Origin: CBDFKQ01 sp965248855
Lineage (GTDB): Bacteria; Bacteroidota; Bacteroidia; Cytophagales; 172606-1
Direction: 5' to 3'
Assembly: GCA_965248855.1 (NCBI GenBank)
Contig: CBDFKQ010000014.1
Coordinates: 434,001 to 498,000 of the forward strand
DNA: 64,000 nucleotides
Shown: positions 27,373-35,843 of the stretch, piece by piece
Numbering within the stretch: position 1 is the first letter of the stretch
How the letters are laid out: each line of letters begins with the position of its first letter
Notes under the pieces: model-generated
What the model saw: the letters and a program-made list of their open reading frames with translations, nothing else
Database searches by the model: none
Told to the model about the DNA's origin: nothing
Made by a program: the position numbers and the translations under genes

Positions 27373-27791
27373 AAGTTAAAATTTTTATTGAAAAGGGCAT
27401 AACTCACTTAGGGTTATGCCCTTTTTATTGAGGTTATGACTTACCTCCCTCAATTCAGACAAAATTTTTAGATGTATAATAAAGGCCCCTTTTCAAGCTA
27501 TGGAAAAAAGGCATGAAATTAAACCTGAATTATTTAATTTCATCCGGATGATTTTAAAATTAAAATTTTATCTTTAAATTAAATTGATAGTCAAGTAACC
27601 TTATGAAACTCGAAACATAATCTTATATTTAAACAATTCAAATACATTTTATGTTAAATTAGCTCCTTTAAAATGATATTTTATTAATAAAGGATAATTA
27701 GGCACATTTTTTGATGATTAATCGTTCAATTCATTTAATTTTTAAAAACATTTATTCGACAAAGATGTTTTGTAAATAAATAATTATATAG
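27373..27791. other. 419-bp intergenic region before dxs
   Basis: Apart from a strong terminator (27391-27426) this is AT-rich sequence without an open frame or a recognisable RNA. The dxs promoter must lie in its right half, but I see no clear TAnnTTTG box. Confidence 0.6.
27391..27426 (+). terminator. Rho-independent terminator after the lipoprotein gene
   Basis: A 13-bp stem, AAAAGGGCATAAC (27391-27403) with GTTATGCCCTTTT (27413-27425), has a 9-nt loop and a T-run. It starts 19 bases after the stop codon. Confidence 0.9.
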
Positions 27792-29705
27792 ATGCTTATT
27801 TCACCCGGTAAACTTTTAGCCAAAATAAATTCTCCCGACGATTTAAAAAAATTAGATGAAACAGAGCTTTATCAGGTTTGTGTAGAACTCAGGCAGTTTA
27901 TTATTGACAATGTATCGGTTTATGGAGGGCATTTTGGTGCAAACTTGGGTGTAGTTGAGTTGACAGTTGCTCTTCAATATGTTTTTAATACTCCTAAAGA
28001 TCAATTGGTTTGGGATGTAGGCCATCAGGCTTACGGACATAAAATTTTAACCGGAAGGAGAGATATTTTTCATACTAACAGGTTTTATAAAGGTATTTCC
28101 GGTTTCCCGAAAAGGAAAGAAAGCATGTATGATGCCTTTGGTGTAGGGCATTCTTCTACTTCAATCTCTGCTGCTTTGGGAATGGCAATGGCAGCAAAAT
28201 ACAAACATGAAGATGGTCAACAAAGTATAGCAATTATTGGCGATGGCGCCATGACGGCCGGAATTGCATTTGAAGGAATGAATCATGCAGGGGTAAGTAA
28301 TAGCAATATAATTATTATTTTAAATGATAATTGCATGGCTATAGACCCAAATGTAGGCGCATTAAAGGATTACCTTACCGATATTACCACATCACCTACT
28401 TATAATAAAGTAAGGAATAAAATCTGGAAATTGTTAAAGAAATTTGGTGTTGAGGATGTAGGCTCTAAAATTGAACATGGCGTAAAAGGATCTTTATTTA
28501 AACACAGTAATTTATTTGAATCCTTAAATTTAAGATACTTCGGTCCGATTGACGGGCATGATATCAGTCATTTGGTGAGTGTGTTAAAAGACTTAAAAAA
28601 TATACCCGGCCCAAAGTTGCTGCATGTAGTTACCACAAAAGGTAAAGGATATCCTTTAGCTGAAAAAGATCAAACCAAGTGGCATGCACCGGGTTTGTTT
28701 GATAAAGTTACAGGCGAAATTCAAAAGAAAACGTTTTCAACCCTTCAGGCTCCAAAATATCAGGAAGTTTTCGGACAGACTATTTTAGAACTTGCAAAAT
28801 TAAACGATAAAATTTGGGGGATAACGCCTGCAATGCCTTCAGGATCAAGCTTAAATTTAATGATGAAGGAAATGCCTGACAGGGCAATTGATGTTGGTAT
28901 TGCTGAGCAACATGCAGTAACTTTTTCTGCAGGCTTGGCTACGCAAGGATTAATTCCTTTTTGTAATATATATTCAACATTTATGCAACGTGCTTACGAT
29001 CAGGTAATACATGACGTTTGCATTCAGGAATTACCGGTAATATTCTTTCTGGACAGAGCAGGTTTCGCAGGGGCGGATGGACCTACACATCATGGAGCTT
29101 ATGATTTGGCTTACATGCGTTGCATTCCAAATATGATTGTATTTGCTCCAATGAACGAAAGTGAATTGAGAAATATAATGTATACTGTACAATTACCGCA
29201 TTTTAAAAATAAAAAATCTGCTATATCTATAAGATACCCTCGTGGTGAAGGTGTGATGCCGAATTGGAAAACACAATTTGAAGAAATAGAAATGGGTAAA
29301 GGGCGCAAAATAAAAACAGGTGAAGAAGTAGCCATTTTATCCATTGGCCATATCGGCAACTATGCCGTTAAAGCTTCGGAGATTTTAGAAAAAGAAGGTT
29401 TATATCCGGCACATTATGATATGCGTTTTGTAAAACCGCTGGATAATGGCCTATTACATGAAATTTTTTCGAATTTTAATAAAATTATTACTATTGAGGA
29501 TGGTTGTGTGATGGGTGGCTTTGGAAGCGCCATTGCAGAATTTATGATTGATAATGGATACATGGCGCAAATAAAACGCCTTGGAATACCTGACGAAGTA
29601 ATTGAACATGGTGAACAGGCAGAATTATATAAGGAATGTGGTTTTGATGTTGAAGGAATTTGTGATGCAGTGCGGAATATAATTGATCAGGAGATCGTTG
29701 CTTAG
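27792..29705 (+). CDS. dxs: 1-deoxy-D-xylulose-5-phosphate synthase
   Basis: This 637-residue thiamine-diphosphate enzyme has the expected length. It shows GGHFGANLGVVELTVAL near the N-terminus, the ThDP motif GDGAMTAGIAFEGMNHAG with IIIILNDNCMAI, the catalytic glutamate in DVGIAEQHAVTFSAGLA, and DRAGFAGADGPTHHGAYD in the pyrimidine-binding domain. A transketolase C-terminal domain ends the protein. It joins pyruvate and glyceraldehyde-3-phosphate in the first step of the MEP isoprenoid pathway. IspF of the same pathway is encoded at 53606, far from this gene, so the MEP genes are dispersed. Confidence 0.97.
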   Translation: MLISPGKLLAKINSPDDLKKLDETELYQVCVELRQFIIDNVSVYGGHFGANLGVVELTVALQYVFNTPKDQLVWDVGHQAYGHKILTGRRDIFHTNRFYKGISGFPKRKESMYDAFGVGHSSTSISAALGMAMAAKYKHEDGQQSIAIIGDGAMTAGIAFEGMNHAGVSNSNIIIILNDNCMAIDPNVGALKDYLTDITTSPTYNKVRNKIWKLLKKFGVEDVGSKIEHGVKGSLFKHSNLFESLNLRYFGPIDGHDISHLVSVLKDLKNIPGPKLLHVVTTKGKGYPLAEKDQTKWHAPGLFDKVTGEIQKKTFSTLQAPKYQEVFGQTILELAKLNDKIWGITPAMPSGSSLNLMMKEMPDRAIDVGIAEQHAVTFSAGLATQGLIPFCNIYSTFMQRAYDQVIHDVCIQELPVIFFLDRAGFAGADGPTHHGAYDLAYMRCIPNMIVFAPMNESELRNIMYTVQLPHFKNKKSAISIRYPRGEGVMPNWKTQFEEIEMGKGRKIKTGEEVAILSIGHIGNYAVKASEILEKEGLYPAHYDMRFVKPLDNGLLHEIFSNFNKIITIEDGCVMGGFGSAIAEFMIDNGYMAQIKRLGIPDEVIEHGEQAELYKECGFDVEGICDAVRNIIDQEIVA

Positions 29706-29816
29706 AATTATATTATTTAAAGTAATTGAAATGGTCACTGAATTTATATTGGTAATTTGTCGTTTTTTGCTTATTAAATAGGCTGTTAGCACAAGTTTTT
29801 TGGCCAATCGATTAAT

Positions 29817-30427
29817 TCACTTTTTGAATTTCCAAAACCTACTCTTTCCATCTCTTATCCATTCCAATGCTTCATCCATTCTTTTTTGTTGAGTTTCATC
29901 TGTTTTGGCATCTGAAATCCAAATGATATATTCTTTACGGAATGAATCTGATTTGCTGTAAAAAACTTCTTTCGCTTTTGTATTTTCCGATAATAATTTC
30001 TCAAAATAATCAGGCACTTCAAACACTTTCGGCTTGTCTGATTTTGGTTTTTCCTTTTTAATTCCCTGCTCATTTAATAACATTGCCTCTTTAATGAGTG
30101 AAAATAAAACTTCTTTTGCCGGTAAATCAGAAACAGATTTTAATTTGTCCATGTAACCAAAGTTTTGTCCTGACTTTACACTATCAATAATGGCTTTATC
30201 ATTCATGAACTCAGCTTTATATAAGCTGAAAGAACAATGATTTTTAAAGCCGGCCATCATACATAAATAGTCTCCTTTGTAAGAATAATGCGGTATTCCC
30301 ATTTAATATCTTCTTCTACATCAAGACAAGTTTCATGAATAATATTTCGCAAATATTCCAAAATTTCTTTTGCAAAATCGGCCGACTTGGCAATGTAAGT
30401 ATCTACATTTTTATTTAATTGTGACAT
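29817..30427 (-). pseudogene. DUF1801/YdeI family protein, frameshifted
   Basis: The open frame (29817-30302) starts at MGIPHYSYKG, which is mid-domain for this family. The missing N-terminus lies just upstream in another frame: ATG 30427 reads MSQLNKNVDTYIAKSADFAK and leads up to LDVEEDIKW. Joining at the CCC run (30298-30300, GGG on the coding strand) with one more G gives KWGIPHYSYKG, as in the family. The full product is about 203 residues: an N-terminal DUF1801 region and a C-terminal YdeI/OmpD-associated region (EVPDYFEKLLSEN, FRKEYIIWISDAKTDETQQ). The function is unclear. It may be co-transcribed with the AHSA1 and ArsR genes upstream. Confidence 0.78.
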
Positions 30428-30500
30428 ATTTTTTAGTTTTGTATTGTTGTCAATTTATGAAACAGCAATTCAAAAAATAGTTTTTCCAACTTTGATTTTT

Positions 30501-31001
30501 TTACTTTTTAATAGTTGATAATAATTCGTCCAACTTCTCAAGGGTTGAAATCATTCCATCTTGCATACCCATATTGATTACTGTTTCTAAGTCGTTTAAA
30601 GAAGTGTAGAAGACGATTGTTTCAACTACAGAATTCTCATCTTTATCGGTAAAATTGACTTGCCAATTTGCTTTTGGCAGGTCTTTATTTATTTCGCCTG
30701 CTTCATTACAAAAAGCGTCCACTGTTTCATAATTGTCTATTGGATTTATTTTAGTGTATTCAGTATAGCCCCAATATTCATTTCCTTCCCGGTCAATCAT
30801 AGCATAATGCCAATGTCCACCATTTCTGAAGTCCATTGATTTAGTTTTAGTTCTAAATGGCTTAGGAGCAAACCATTGATCTAATAATTCTTTTTTTGTA
30901 TAGCAATCCCAAACAAGTTGTCGTTCTGCAGCAAATTCACGTCTAATCGTTAAAGTGTTATTGTCCTTATTTACAAGGAAATCAAATTGTAATCTGTTCA
31001 T
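30501..31001 (-). CDS. SRPBCC/AHSA1 (activator of Hsp90 ATPase-like) domain protein
   Basis: This 166-residue protein has the AHSA1-type SRPBCC fold: TLTIRREFAAERQLVWDCYT, the ELLDQWFAPKPFRT turn, FRNGGHWHYAMIDREG, and a C-terminal helix GMQDGMISTLEKLDELL. Members bind hydrophobic ligands. Their pairing with an ArsR-type regulator is one of the most frequent gene pairs in bacteria, but its role is mostly unknown. Its start overlaps the ArsR stop by 4 bases (ATGA), so the two are translationally coupled. Confidence 0.9.
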   Translation of the reverse strand: MNRLQFDFLVNKDNNTLTIRREFAAERQLVWDCYTKKELLDQWFAPKPFRTKTKSMDFRNGGHWHYAMIDREGNEYWGYTEYTKINPIDNYETVDAFCNEAGEINKDLPKANWQVNFTDKDENSVVETIVFYTSLNDLETVINMGMQDGMISTLEKLDELLSTIKK

Positions 31002-31318
31002 TTTTTTTGCTTTTTAATTGTTAATATTAATTCGTCAAGTTGATTAAATCGGGTTTCCCAAATTTTTCTGAATTGTTCCAGCCATTTGTCAATTTCTTTC
31101 ATTTTGTCAATTTCAAGTGAGTAGTAGATCTCTCGTCCTTGAAACTCTTGCTTTACTATTTCACATTCTGTTAAAATGCGAAGATGTTTTGATACTGATT
31201 GTCTTGAAGTGTTGAAGTTGTCGGCAATGGCATTTGGTGTCATTGCCTGTAAAGCAATTAAGGTGATTATCGCCCGTCTTGTTGGATCTGCTATGGCTTG
31301 GAAAATATCTCTTCTCAT
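30998..31318 (-). CDS. ArsR family transcriptional regulator
   Basis: This 106-residue winged-helix protein has MRRDIFQAIADPTRRAII at the start, the helix-turn-helix MTPNAIADNFNTSRQSVSKH, then LRILTECEIVKQEFQGRE for the wing. The cysteine pair of metal-sensing ArsR/SmtB proteins is absent, so it belongs to the non-metal group that is paired with AHSA1 genes. It is the first gene of the two-gene unit and should regulate it. The encapsulin shell gene lies divergently 467 bases away. Confidence 0.92.
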   Translation of the reverse strand: MRRDIFQAIADPTRRAIITLIALQAMTPNAIADNFNTSRQSVSKHLRILTECEIVKQEFQGREIYYSLEIDKMKEIDKWLEQFRKIWETRFNQLDELILTIKKQKK

Positions 31319-31785
31319 TATTTTAAATTTTTATACGAAACTAATCAGTTGCAAATATATATGCAACTTTTCGGTTTCTCAATATTTTGTTATTTTTTTA
31401 TTTAAGAAAAAATTGGTAGGATTTGACACTTGTATCTAATAAATTATCAAAAATTAAAATCAGGACGTAGTACCGCTTTCATAAACTTTTAAGTGGTAAC
31501 ACTTAAACTAGTGAATACATTATTCTTGGTTTTTCGTATTGTTTAATAAGGATAATGGCTTTCAATATCCGGTTCATACCTTTTTTTGAAAAAATTTAAA
31601 AAATATTTTTCTTTTAAATTTTAATAAATACTTTTGTCTATCAAAACAGTAGTGATAATGAGTATTTAATTCAGGAGCAAAAGCTATCAACTGTTAAAAT
31701 CAAAATGTTAAGGACATCACTTATGCATCCTTAACATTTACTTTTTTCTATAAAATCTTTTAATTTAAACCTATAGTAAATAAAC
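31319..31785. other. 467-bp divergent intergenic region, ArsR/encapsulin
   Basis: There is no open frame of note. It contains the TTTAAGTG palindrome (31488-31507). A possible -7 box TACTTTTG is at 31629-31636, about 150 bases before the shell start, without a matching -33 element. It is extremely AT-rich: for example, 31561-31620 has 10 G or C in 60 bases. This contrasts with the following gene. Confidence 0.6.
31488..31507. promoter_or_regulatory. TTTAAGTG-N4-CACTTAAA palindrome upstream of the encapsulin operon
   Basis: TTTAAGTG (31488-31495) and CACTTAAA (31500-31507) flank GTAA. The arms are identical to those at 25565-25584, and the 20 bases on the left are similar in both places. It lies 278 bases upstream of the shell ATG. 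An operator role is only a hypothesis. Confidence 0.45.
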
Positions 31786-32706
31786 ATGGCAGAACCTATT
31801 AAAACACAAACCGCGCTGGGCGATGTAGCCGCAAGACAGTTGGCAATCGCTACTAGAACAGTACCCCAAATGGTTTCAATCACCCCACGGTGGCTGACCC
31901 ATTTATTAAACTGGATACCCGTAGAGTCTGGCGTGTACCGCCTTAACAAAGTAAAGGATAATACCACCGTTGAAGTCGATTGCTCGGCAAGGGACGAAAG
32001 AGTTATTCCCCATACCTTTGTGGACTATGTGGAAAACCCAAGGGAGTACAACCTAAGTGCGGTGAACACATTGGTGGATGTTCATACCCGCGTTTCAGAC
32101 CTATACAGCAAACCCTATAACCAGATTAGTGAACAACTCAGACTCACCATTGAGGCCGTGAAGGAAAGACAAGAAAGCGAACTAATCAATAATACAGAAT
32201 ATGGACTTTTGAGTAGTACACCTGCTTCTCAAATCATTAAGACCCGCACCGGTGCGCCGACTCCGGATGATTTAGATGAACTATTGACAAAAGTGTGGAA
32301 AGAACCCGGCTTCTTTTTGCTCCATCCGCTAACTGTGGCAGCATTTGGCAGAGAATGTACCAGGAGAGGGGTACCACCACCAACTGTTTCTCTGTTTGGT
32401 TCTCAATTTATAACATGGAGAGGCATCCCACTAATTCCGAGTGATAAAGTGCCTATCGTGAATGGAAAATCAAAGATTATATTATTGAGGACAGGCGAAG
32501 CAAGACAAGGGGTGATTGGTTTGTACCAACCAAACCTGCCGGGTGAGCAAACCCCCGGTTTGTCGGTACGTTTTATGGGCATAAACGACAAGGCCATTGC
32601 CTCTTATTTGGTATCTCTGTATTGCTCGTTGGCAGTATTGGTTGATGATGCCATTGCCGTTCTTGAAGAAGTGGACATTACCAATTACCACGAATATAAA
32701 TACTAA
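31786..32706 (+). CDS. Family 2A encapsulin nanocompartment shell protein (SrpI/MMP-I type)
   Basis: This 306-residue protein matches the family 2A encapsulin shell along its whole length. Landmarks are TALGDVAARQLAIATRTVPQ at the N-terminus, ITPRWLTHLLNWIPVESGVY, the DVHTRVSDLYSKPYNQ stretch, LRLTIEAVKERQESELINN, GRECTRRGVPPPTVSLFG, FITWRGIPLIPSDKVPI and SVRFMGINDKAIASYLVSLY. Members (SrpI of Synechococcus, major membrane protein I of mycobacteria) have the HK97 fold and self-assemble into closed shells. There is no cyclic-nucleotide-binding insertion, so it is 2A and not 2B. The next gene encodes the classical cargo. G+C is far above the surroundings. No phage genes are nearby, so this is not a prophage capsid. 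Confidence 0.95.
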   Translation: MAEPIKTQTALGDVAARQLAIATRTVPQMVSITPRWLTHLLNWIPVESGVYRLNKVKDNTTVEVDCSARDERVIPHTFVDYVENPREYNLSAVNTLVDVHTRVSDLYSKPYNQISEQLRLTIEAVKERQESELINNTEYGLLSSTPASQIIKTRTGAPTPDDLDELLTKVWKEPGFFLLHPLTVAAFGRECTRRGVPPPTVSLFGSQFITWRGIPLIPSDKVPIVNGKSKIILLRTGEARQGVIGLYQPNLPGEQTPGLSVRFMGINDKAIASYLVSLYCSLAVLVDDAIAVLEEVDITNYHEYKY

Positions 32707-32718
32707 TGTGGGTTATAA

Positions 32719-32752
32719 GGTCTTCCTTATTTGTTTTGAAATTGGGAAGACC
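32719..32752 (+). promoter_or_regulatory. Hairpin between shell and cargo genes
   Basis: GGTCTTCC (32719-32726) and GGAAGACC (32745-32752) form an 8-bp perfect stem around an 18-nt loop, 12 bases after the shell stop codon. There is no T-run after it, so it is not a classical terminator. It could reduce readthrough and set the shell-to-cargo ratio, or stabilise the shell mRNA; this is inference. Confidence 0.45.
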
Positions 32753-32818
32753 GAATCTCCTTATGTCAATTAGGATCTTCGGACTTTCGGGATCTTCACA
32801 CAAATTATACCAAGTTAT

Positions 32819-34732
32819 ATGGTTCAAATTCCTTTAAACATCCTCCCTGATATTGAAGAAATTGAAAGGTTGGCTAACCAATATTTTAAAACACTTCCCA
32901 ATGGCAGCTTGCCTTCCACCGAAGTGATCCAATTGCCTCTTTCCACTTTTCCAGAAGATATAAACTTCAGTGAATCTATTCCTTTAAGCGGGATAAAGGC
33001 AAACCCGACGGAATATTTAAACGGACTTGCGCCAAATCAACTTATCCCTCAATCAGTGGCATGGAGCAGCAAATCCCCTTCTATAAACAATAATCAAAAC
33101 GATTTTGACATTACCAACCCGCAGACAAGCCCCCCTGACCCTAATTTTTATAATGGGAATATACCAAAATCCGTGGCCGGGGTGGGTAAATCACCATCTT
33201 TGGTAAACAATTCGGGCAGCACTATGGAAACACCCGACAAATCAGTGCCGGGCATCACACCTTATTTCTTCGAGGAAAATAATTTGCTTTTCGGCAACAT
33301 TCATTCATTTGAAAAAGACCTTCAGGAGGCTCTTTCACAAATTCACTCCTTTGTCCCGTCTTCCCAAATCCCGGTGGATTTACCTACGGGTAAAAGCGAT
33401 GCAGCTTTTTATTTTCTTTCGCACACCAACCCTTTCAATGGGGCAGAAAATTTCCTTTCAAACCCTGTAAAAAATAACCGTGTCACTCATGGGTTCACTA
33501 GTTTTGTAAAACCACCTTTCGACATCAATATTGTTAAGAACGATTTTCCGATATTAAAGACATTGGTAAACGGCAAGCCTTTGGTATGGTTGGATAATGC
33601 TGCCACCACTCAAAAGCCCAAATTGGTTATTAATAGGATCAATTATTTTTATGAGAATGAAAATTCCAATATCCACCGTGCAGCTCACGAACTGGCAGCC
33701 AGAGCCACGGATGCTTACGAATCCGCCCGTAAAAAAGTACAGAATTTTATCAATGCAAGGTCAATCAACGAAATAATTTTTGTCAGAGGCACTACCGAGG
33801 GCATCAATTTAGTGGCACAAAGTTGGGGCGAGCAGAACCTAAAAGCGGGAGATGAAATTATCCTCAGCCATTTGGAACACCACGCTAATATCGTTCCGTG
33901 GCAATTGCTATCAGCAAAAAAGGGCCTAAAAATTAAGGTAATACCGGTGGATGATGATGGGCAGGTGATTTTGGAAGAATACGGAAAATTGCTAAACAGC
34001 AAAACAAAACTTGTCGCATTTACACATGTTTCCAATGCGCTGGGCACGATAACACCCGCCAAGGCAATTATCGAAATGGCACATGCACAAGGGGCTAAGG
34101 TATTGCTTGATGGTGCACAATCGATTTCGCATATGAAAATTGACGTGCAGCAGTTGAACCCGGATTTTTTCGTTTTTTCGGGTCATAAGGTATTTGGCCC
34201 TACAGGGATTGGGGTGGTTTATGGCAAAGAGCACATATTGAACGAGACACAACCTTGGCAAGGGGGCGGAAACATGATCAAAGATGTGACATTCGAACAC
34301 ACAGAATACCACAACTCTCCCGGAAGGTTTGAGGCAGGCACAGGCAATATTGCCGATGCTGTAGGTTTGGGCGCCGCCTTGGATTATATAAATAAAATTG
34401 GCATTGAATTGATTAGCCATTACGAACATGCTCTGCTCGAATACGCTACATATTTCTTGAAACAAGTCCCCGGTTTAAAAATGATAGGCACAGCTAAGGA
34501 CAAAGCCAGCGTATTGTCGTTTGTTTTATCAGGATACAGCAACGATGAAGTTGGACAGGCATTGAACAAAGAAGGCATAGCTGTACGTACAGGCCACCAT
34601 TGTGCTCAGCCTATTTTGCGAAGGTTCGGCTTGGAAAGCACCGTAAGGCCATCATTAGCTTTCTATAATACCTGTGCCGATGTGGATTTATTGGTGAGTA
34701 TACTTCATCATTTGGTTGAAAACAAAAAATAA
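32819..34732 (+). CDS. Encapsulin cargo: SufS-like cysteine desulfurase with disordered N-terminal loading domain
   Basis: This 637-residue protein is much longer than ordinary SufS (about 405). Residues 1 to ~232 are rich in Pro, Ser and Asn and predicted disordered. They contain short motifs seen in family 2A cargo: IERLANQYFKTLPNG near the start, PYFFEENN at 148-155 and AAFYFLSHTNPF at 195-206. A repeated PxSVA-x5-KSPS motif occurs at 77-88 and 116-127. From about 233 on it is a class V PLP enzyme: WLDNAATTQKPK, NSNIHRAAHELAARAT, PLP-lysine Lys457 in FSGHKVFGPTG, and catalytic Cys595 in RTGHHCAQP. It removes sulfur from cysteine as a persulfide. It lies 112 bases behind the shell gene, in the same operon. 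Confidence 0.95.
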   Translation: MVQIPLNILPDIEEIERLANQYFKTLPNGSLPSTEVIQLPLSTFPEDINFSESIPLSGIKANPTEYLNGLAPNQLIPQSVAWSSKSPSINNNQNDFDITNPQTSPPDPNFYNGNIPKSVAGVGKSPSLVNNSGSTMETPDKSVPGITPYFFEENNLLFGNIHSFEKDLQEALSQIHSFVPSSQIPVDLPTGKSDAAFYFLSHTNPFNGAENFLSNPVKNNRVTHGFTSFVKPPFDINIVKNDFPILKTLVNGKPLVWLDNAATTQKPKLVINRINYFYENENSNIHRAAHELAARATDAYESARKKVQNFINARSINEIIFVRGTTEGINLVAQSWGEQNLKAGDEIILSHLEHHANIVPWQLLSAKKGLKIKVIPVDDDGQVILEEYGKLLNSKTKLVAFTHVSNALGTITPAKAIIEMAHAQGAKVLLDGAQSISHMKIDVQQLNPDFFVFSGHKVFGPTGIGVVYGKEHILNETQPWQGGGNMIKDVTFEHTEYHNSPGRFEAGTGNIADAVGLGAALDYINKIGIELISHYEHALLEYATYFLKQVPGLKMIGTAKDKASVLSFVLSGYSNDEVGQALNKEGIAVRTGHHCAQPILRRFGLESTVRPSLAFYNTCADVDLLVSILHHLVENKK

Positions 34733-35235
34733 CCGATATTTTATAAACTGGATAAGCCTGGCAAATTAATCATTATTCAACTTCACACCATAAATAAGCT
34801 AAACATGAAATCCTAACAATCCGTAGATTGTATCTACGGATTAAAAATGAGTAGTAGTATCTTAGACACAGGTAATTTATAAAGAATATATTTTTCGGTA
34901 TAATTGCAAAAATAATTTATAAGAAGTTTTCTTATTAAAGTTTAATTAGGTAAAAATTAAAACTTATAGTTCATCTAGGATTTACTTTTATAATTAGATA
35001 TATATTTTTGATGCTATACTTGAAGGGAGGTTATAAAATAAAGACAAATTTGCTTTCCACATTCTTAGGAAAAGGGACTTATTGATATGATTTTATAGGT
35101 TGTAGGTAAAAAGATATTTTTGTTATATAATCTTGTCAGAGACACTTCTTGAACTCAACGGATAATGGGGCTGGGTAATATGATTGGTTGATAACCTTTC
35201 AAATCCAAATTTTTGCGTCTCTACTTTTTTGTTCA
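34733..35235. other. 503-bp intergenic region after the encapsulin operon
   Basis: There is no coding frame. It contains the first copy of a ~112-bp direct repeat (34820-34933), whose second copy is at 35844-35955. The rest is AT-rich. G+C falls sharply after the desulfurase stop (34861-34920 has 12 G or C in 60). Confidence 0.6.
34820..34933. repeat. Direct repeat R1 (hairpin plus AT-rich tail)
   Basis: It begins with the hairpin TCCGTAGA (34820-34827) and TCTACGGA (34833-34840). It goes on through AGTAGTATCTTAGACACAGG and a TATAATTGCAAAAATAATTT stretch. The copy at 35844-35955 is similar along its whole length (AGTAGTATCTTAAGACACGG, TATAATTGCAGAAATAATTT). The two are in the same orientation and about 1,024 bases apart, flanking a hypothetical gene. 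Confidence 0.75.
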
Positions 35236-35811
35236 TTAGCTTTTTTTTCTCTTTGATTTCAAGTTTAAATATTTTATTAATGCAAATTTATTACTGTGAA
35301 GTGTTTTAAAATATAAAATCATTAAATCAAGAGATTTATTTGTACTAACAAAATCATTTTCTTGATTGAAATCACCATCAGTAAAAGTTAGATTTACAAA
35401 ATCTTTATTAAAATAAAATTTAACATTATAAAAAAATTGATGATTCATTTTTTGAAAATGCAACAAACCATCATTATCTTTTTTAATAATGGATCTGTTA
35501 TTTTTGTAAAATTCAAAAAGTCCCATACTATTATCTTTTACTGTTTTATATTCTGCACAACTTGAAAAAGGTTTTATATATGTATTGCCGTTTTTTAACC
35601 ATATAATTTCATACCGTTTATAGAAACCTTTATATTTACATGAATCAGTTCTCATATCTGATCCAGAATATAATGTTTCAAATACAGCAATTGTATCAAC
35701 TCCTTCAATATTCAAATTTTTGATAAATGGAAGAATTATCTTTTCATTGGATTGTGCGTTAGAGGTAATAATTACAAAAAATAATATTATCACTTTAAAT
35801 ATAAAATTCAT
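35236..35811 (-). CDS. Hypothetical secreted protein
   Basis: This 191-residue protein has an N-terminal signal peptide (FKVIILFFVIITSNAQ), so it is exported to the periplasm or beyond. The mature part is Lys/Asn/Phe-rich, with a cysteine pair (DSCKYKG and FSSCAEYK) that could form a disulfide. It ends with a basic tail, LKSKRKKS. I do not recognise a family. The gene lies between two copies of a ~112-bp direct repeat (34820 and 35844), which suggests it may have arrived as part of a small insertion. Confidence 0.6.
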   Translation of the reverse strand: MNFIFKVIILFFVIITSNAQSNEKIILPFIKNLNIEGVDTIAVFETLYSGSDMRTDSCKYKGFYKRYEIIWLKNGNTYIKPFSSCAEYKTVKDNSMGLFEFYKNNRSIIKKDNDGLLHFQKMNHQFFYNVKFYFNKDFVNLTFTDGDFNQENDFVSTNKSLDLMILYFKTLHSNKFALIKYLNLKSKRKKS

Positions 35812-35843
35812 GATGATTAAAAATTAGGTGATATACCTGCCTG

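Noticed and set aside
30501..31318. ArsR-AHSA1 pair as a toxin-antitoxin system
   Set aside because: Both proteins match common regulator and ligand-binding families and neither resembles a toxin.
31786..32706. Prophage capsid
   Set aside because: The shell has the HK97 fold, but no terminase, portal, protease or tail gene is nearby, and the sequence is that of family 2A encapsulins.
33992..34465. 157-residue open frame on the minus strand inside the desulfurase gene
   Set aside because: It is antisense to a well-conserved PLP domain, low in similarity to any pattern, and exists because the higher G+C here has fewer stop codons.
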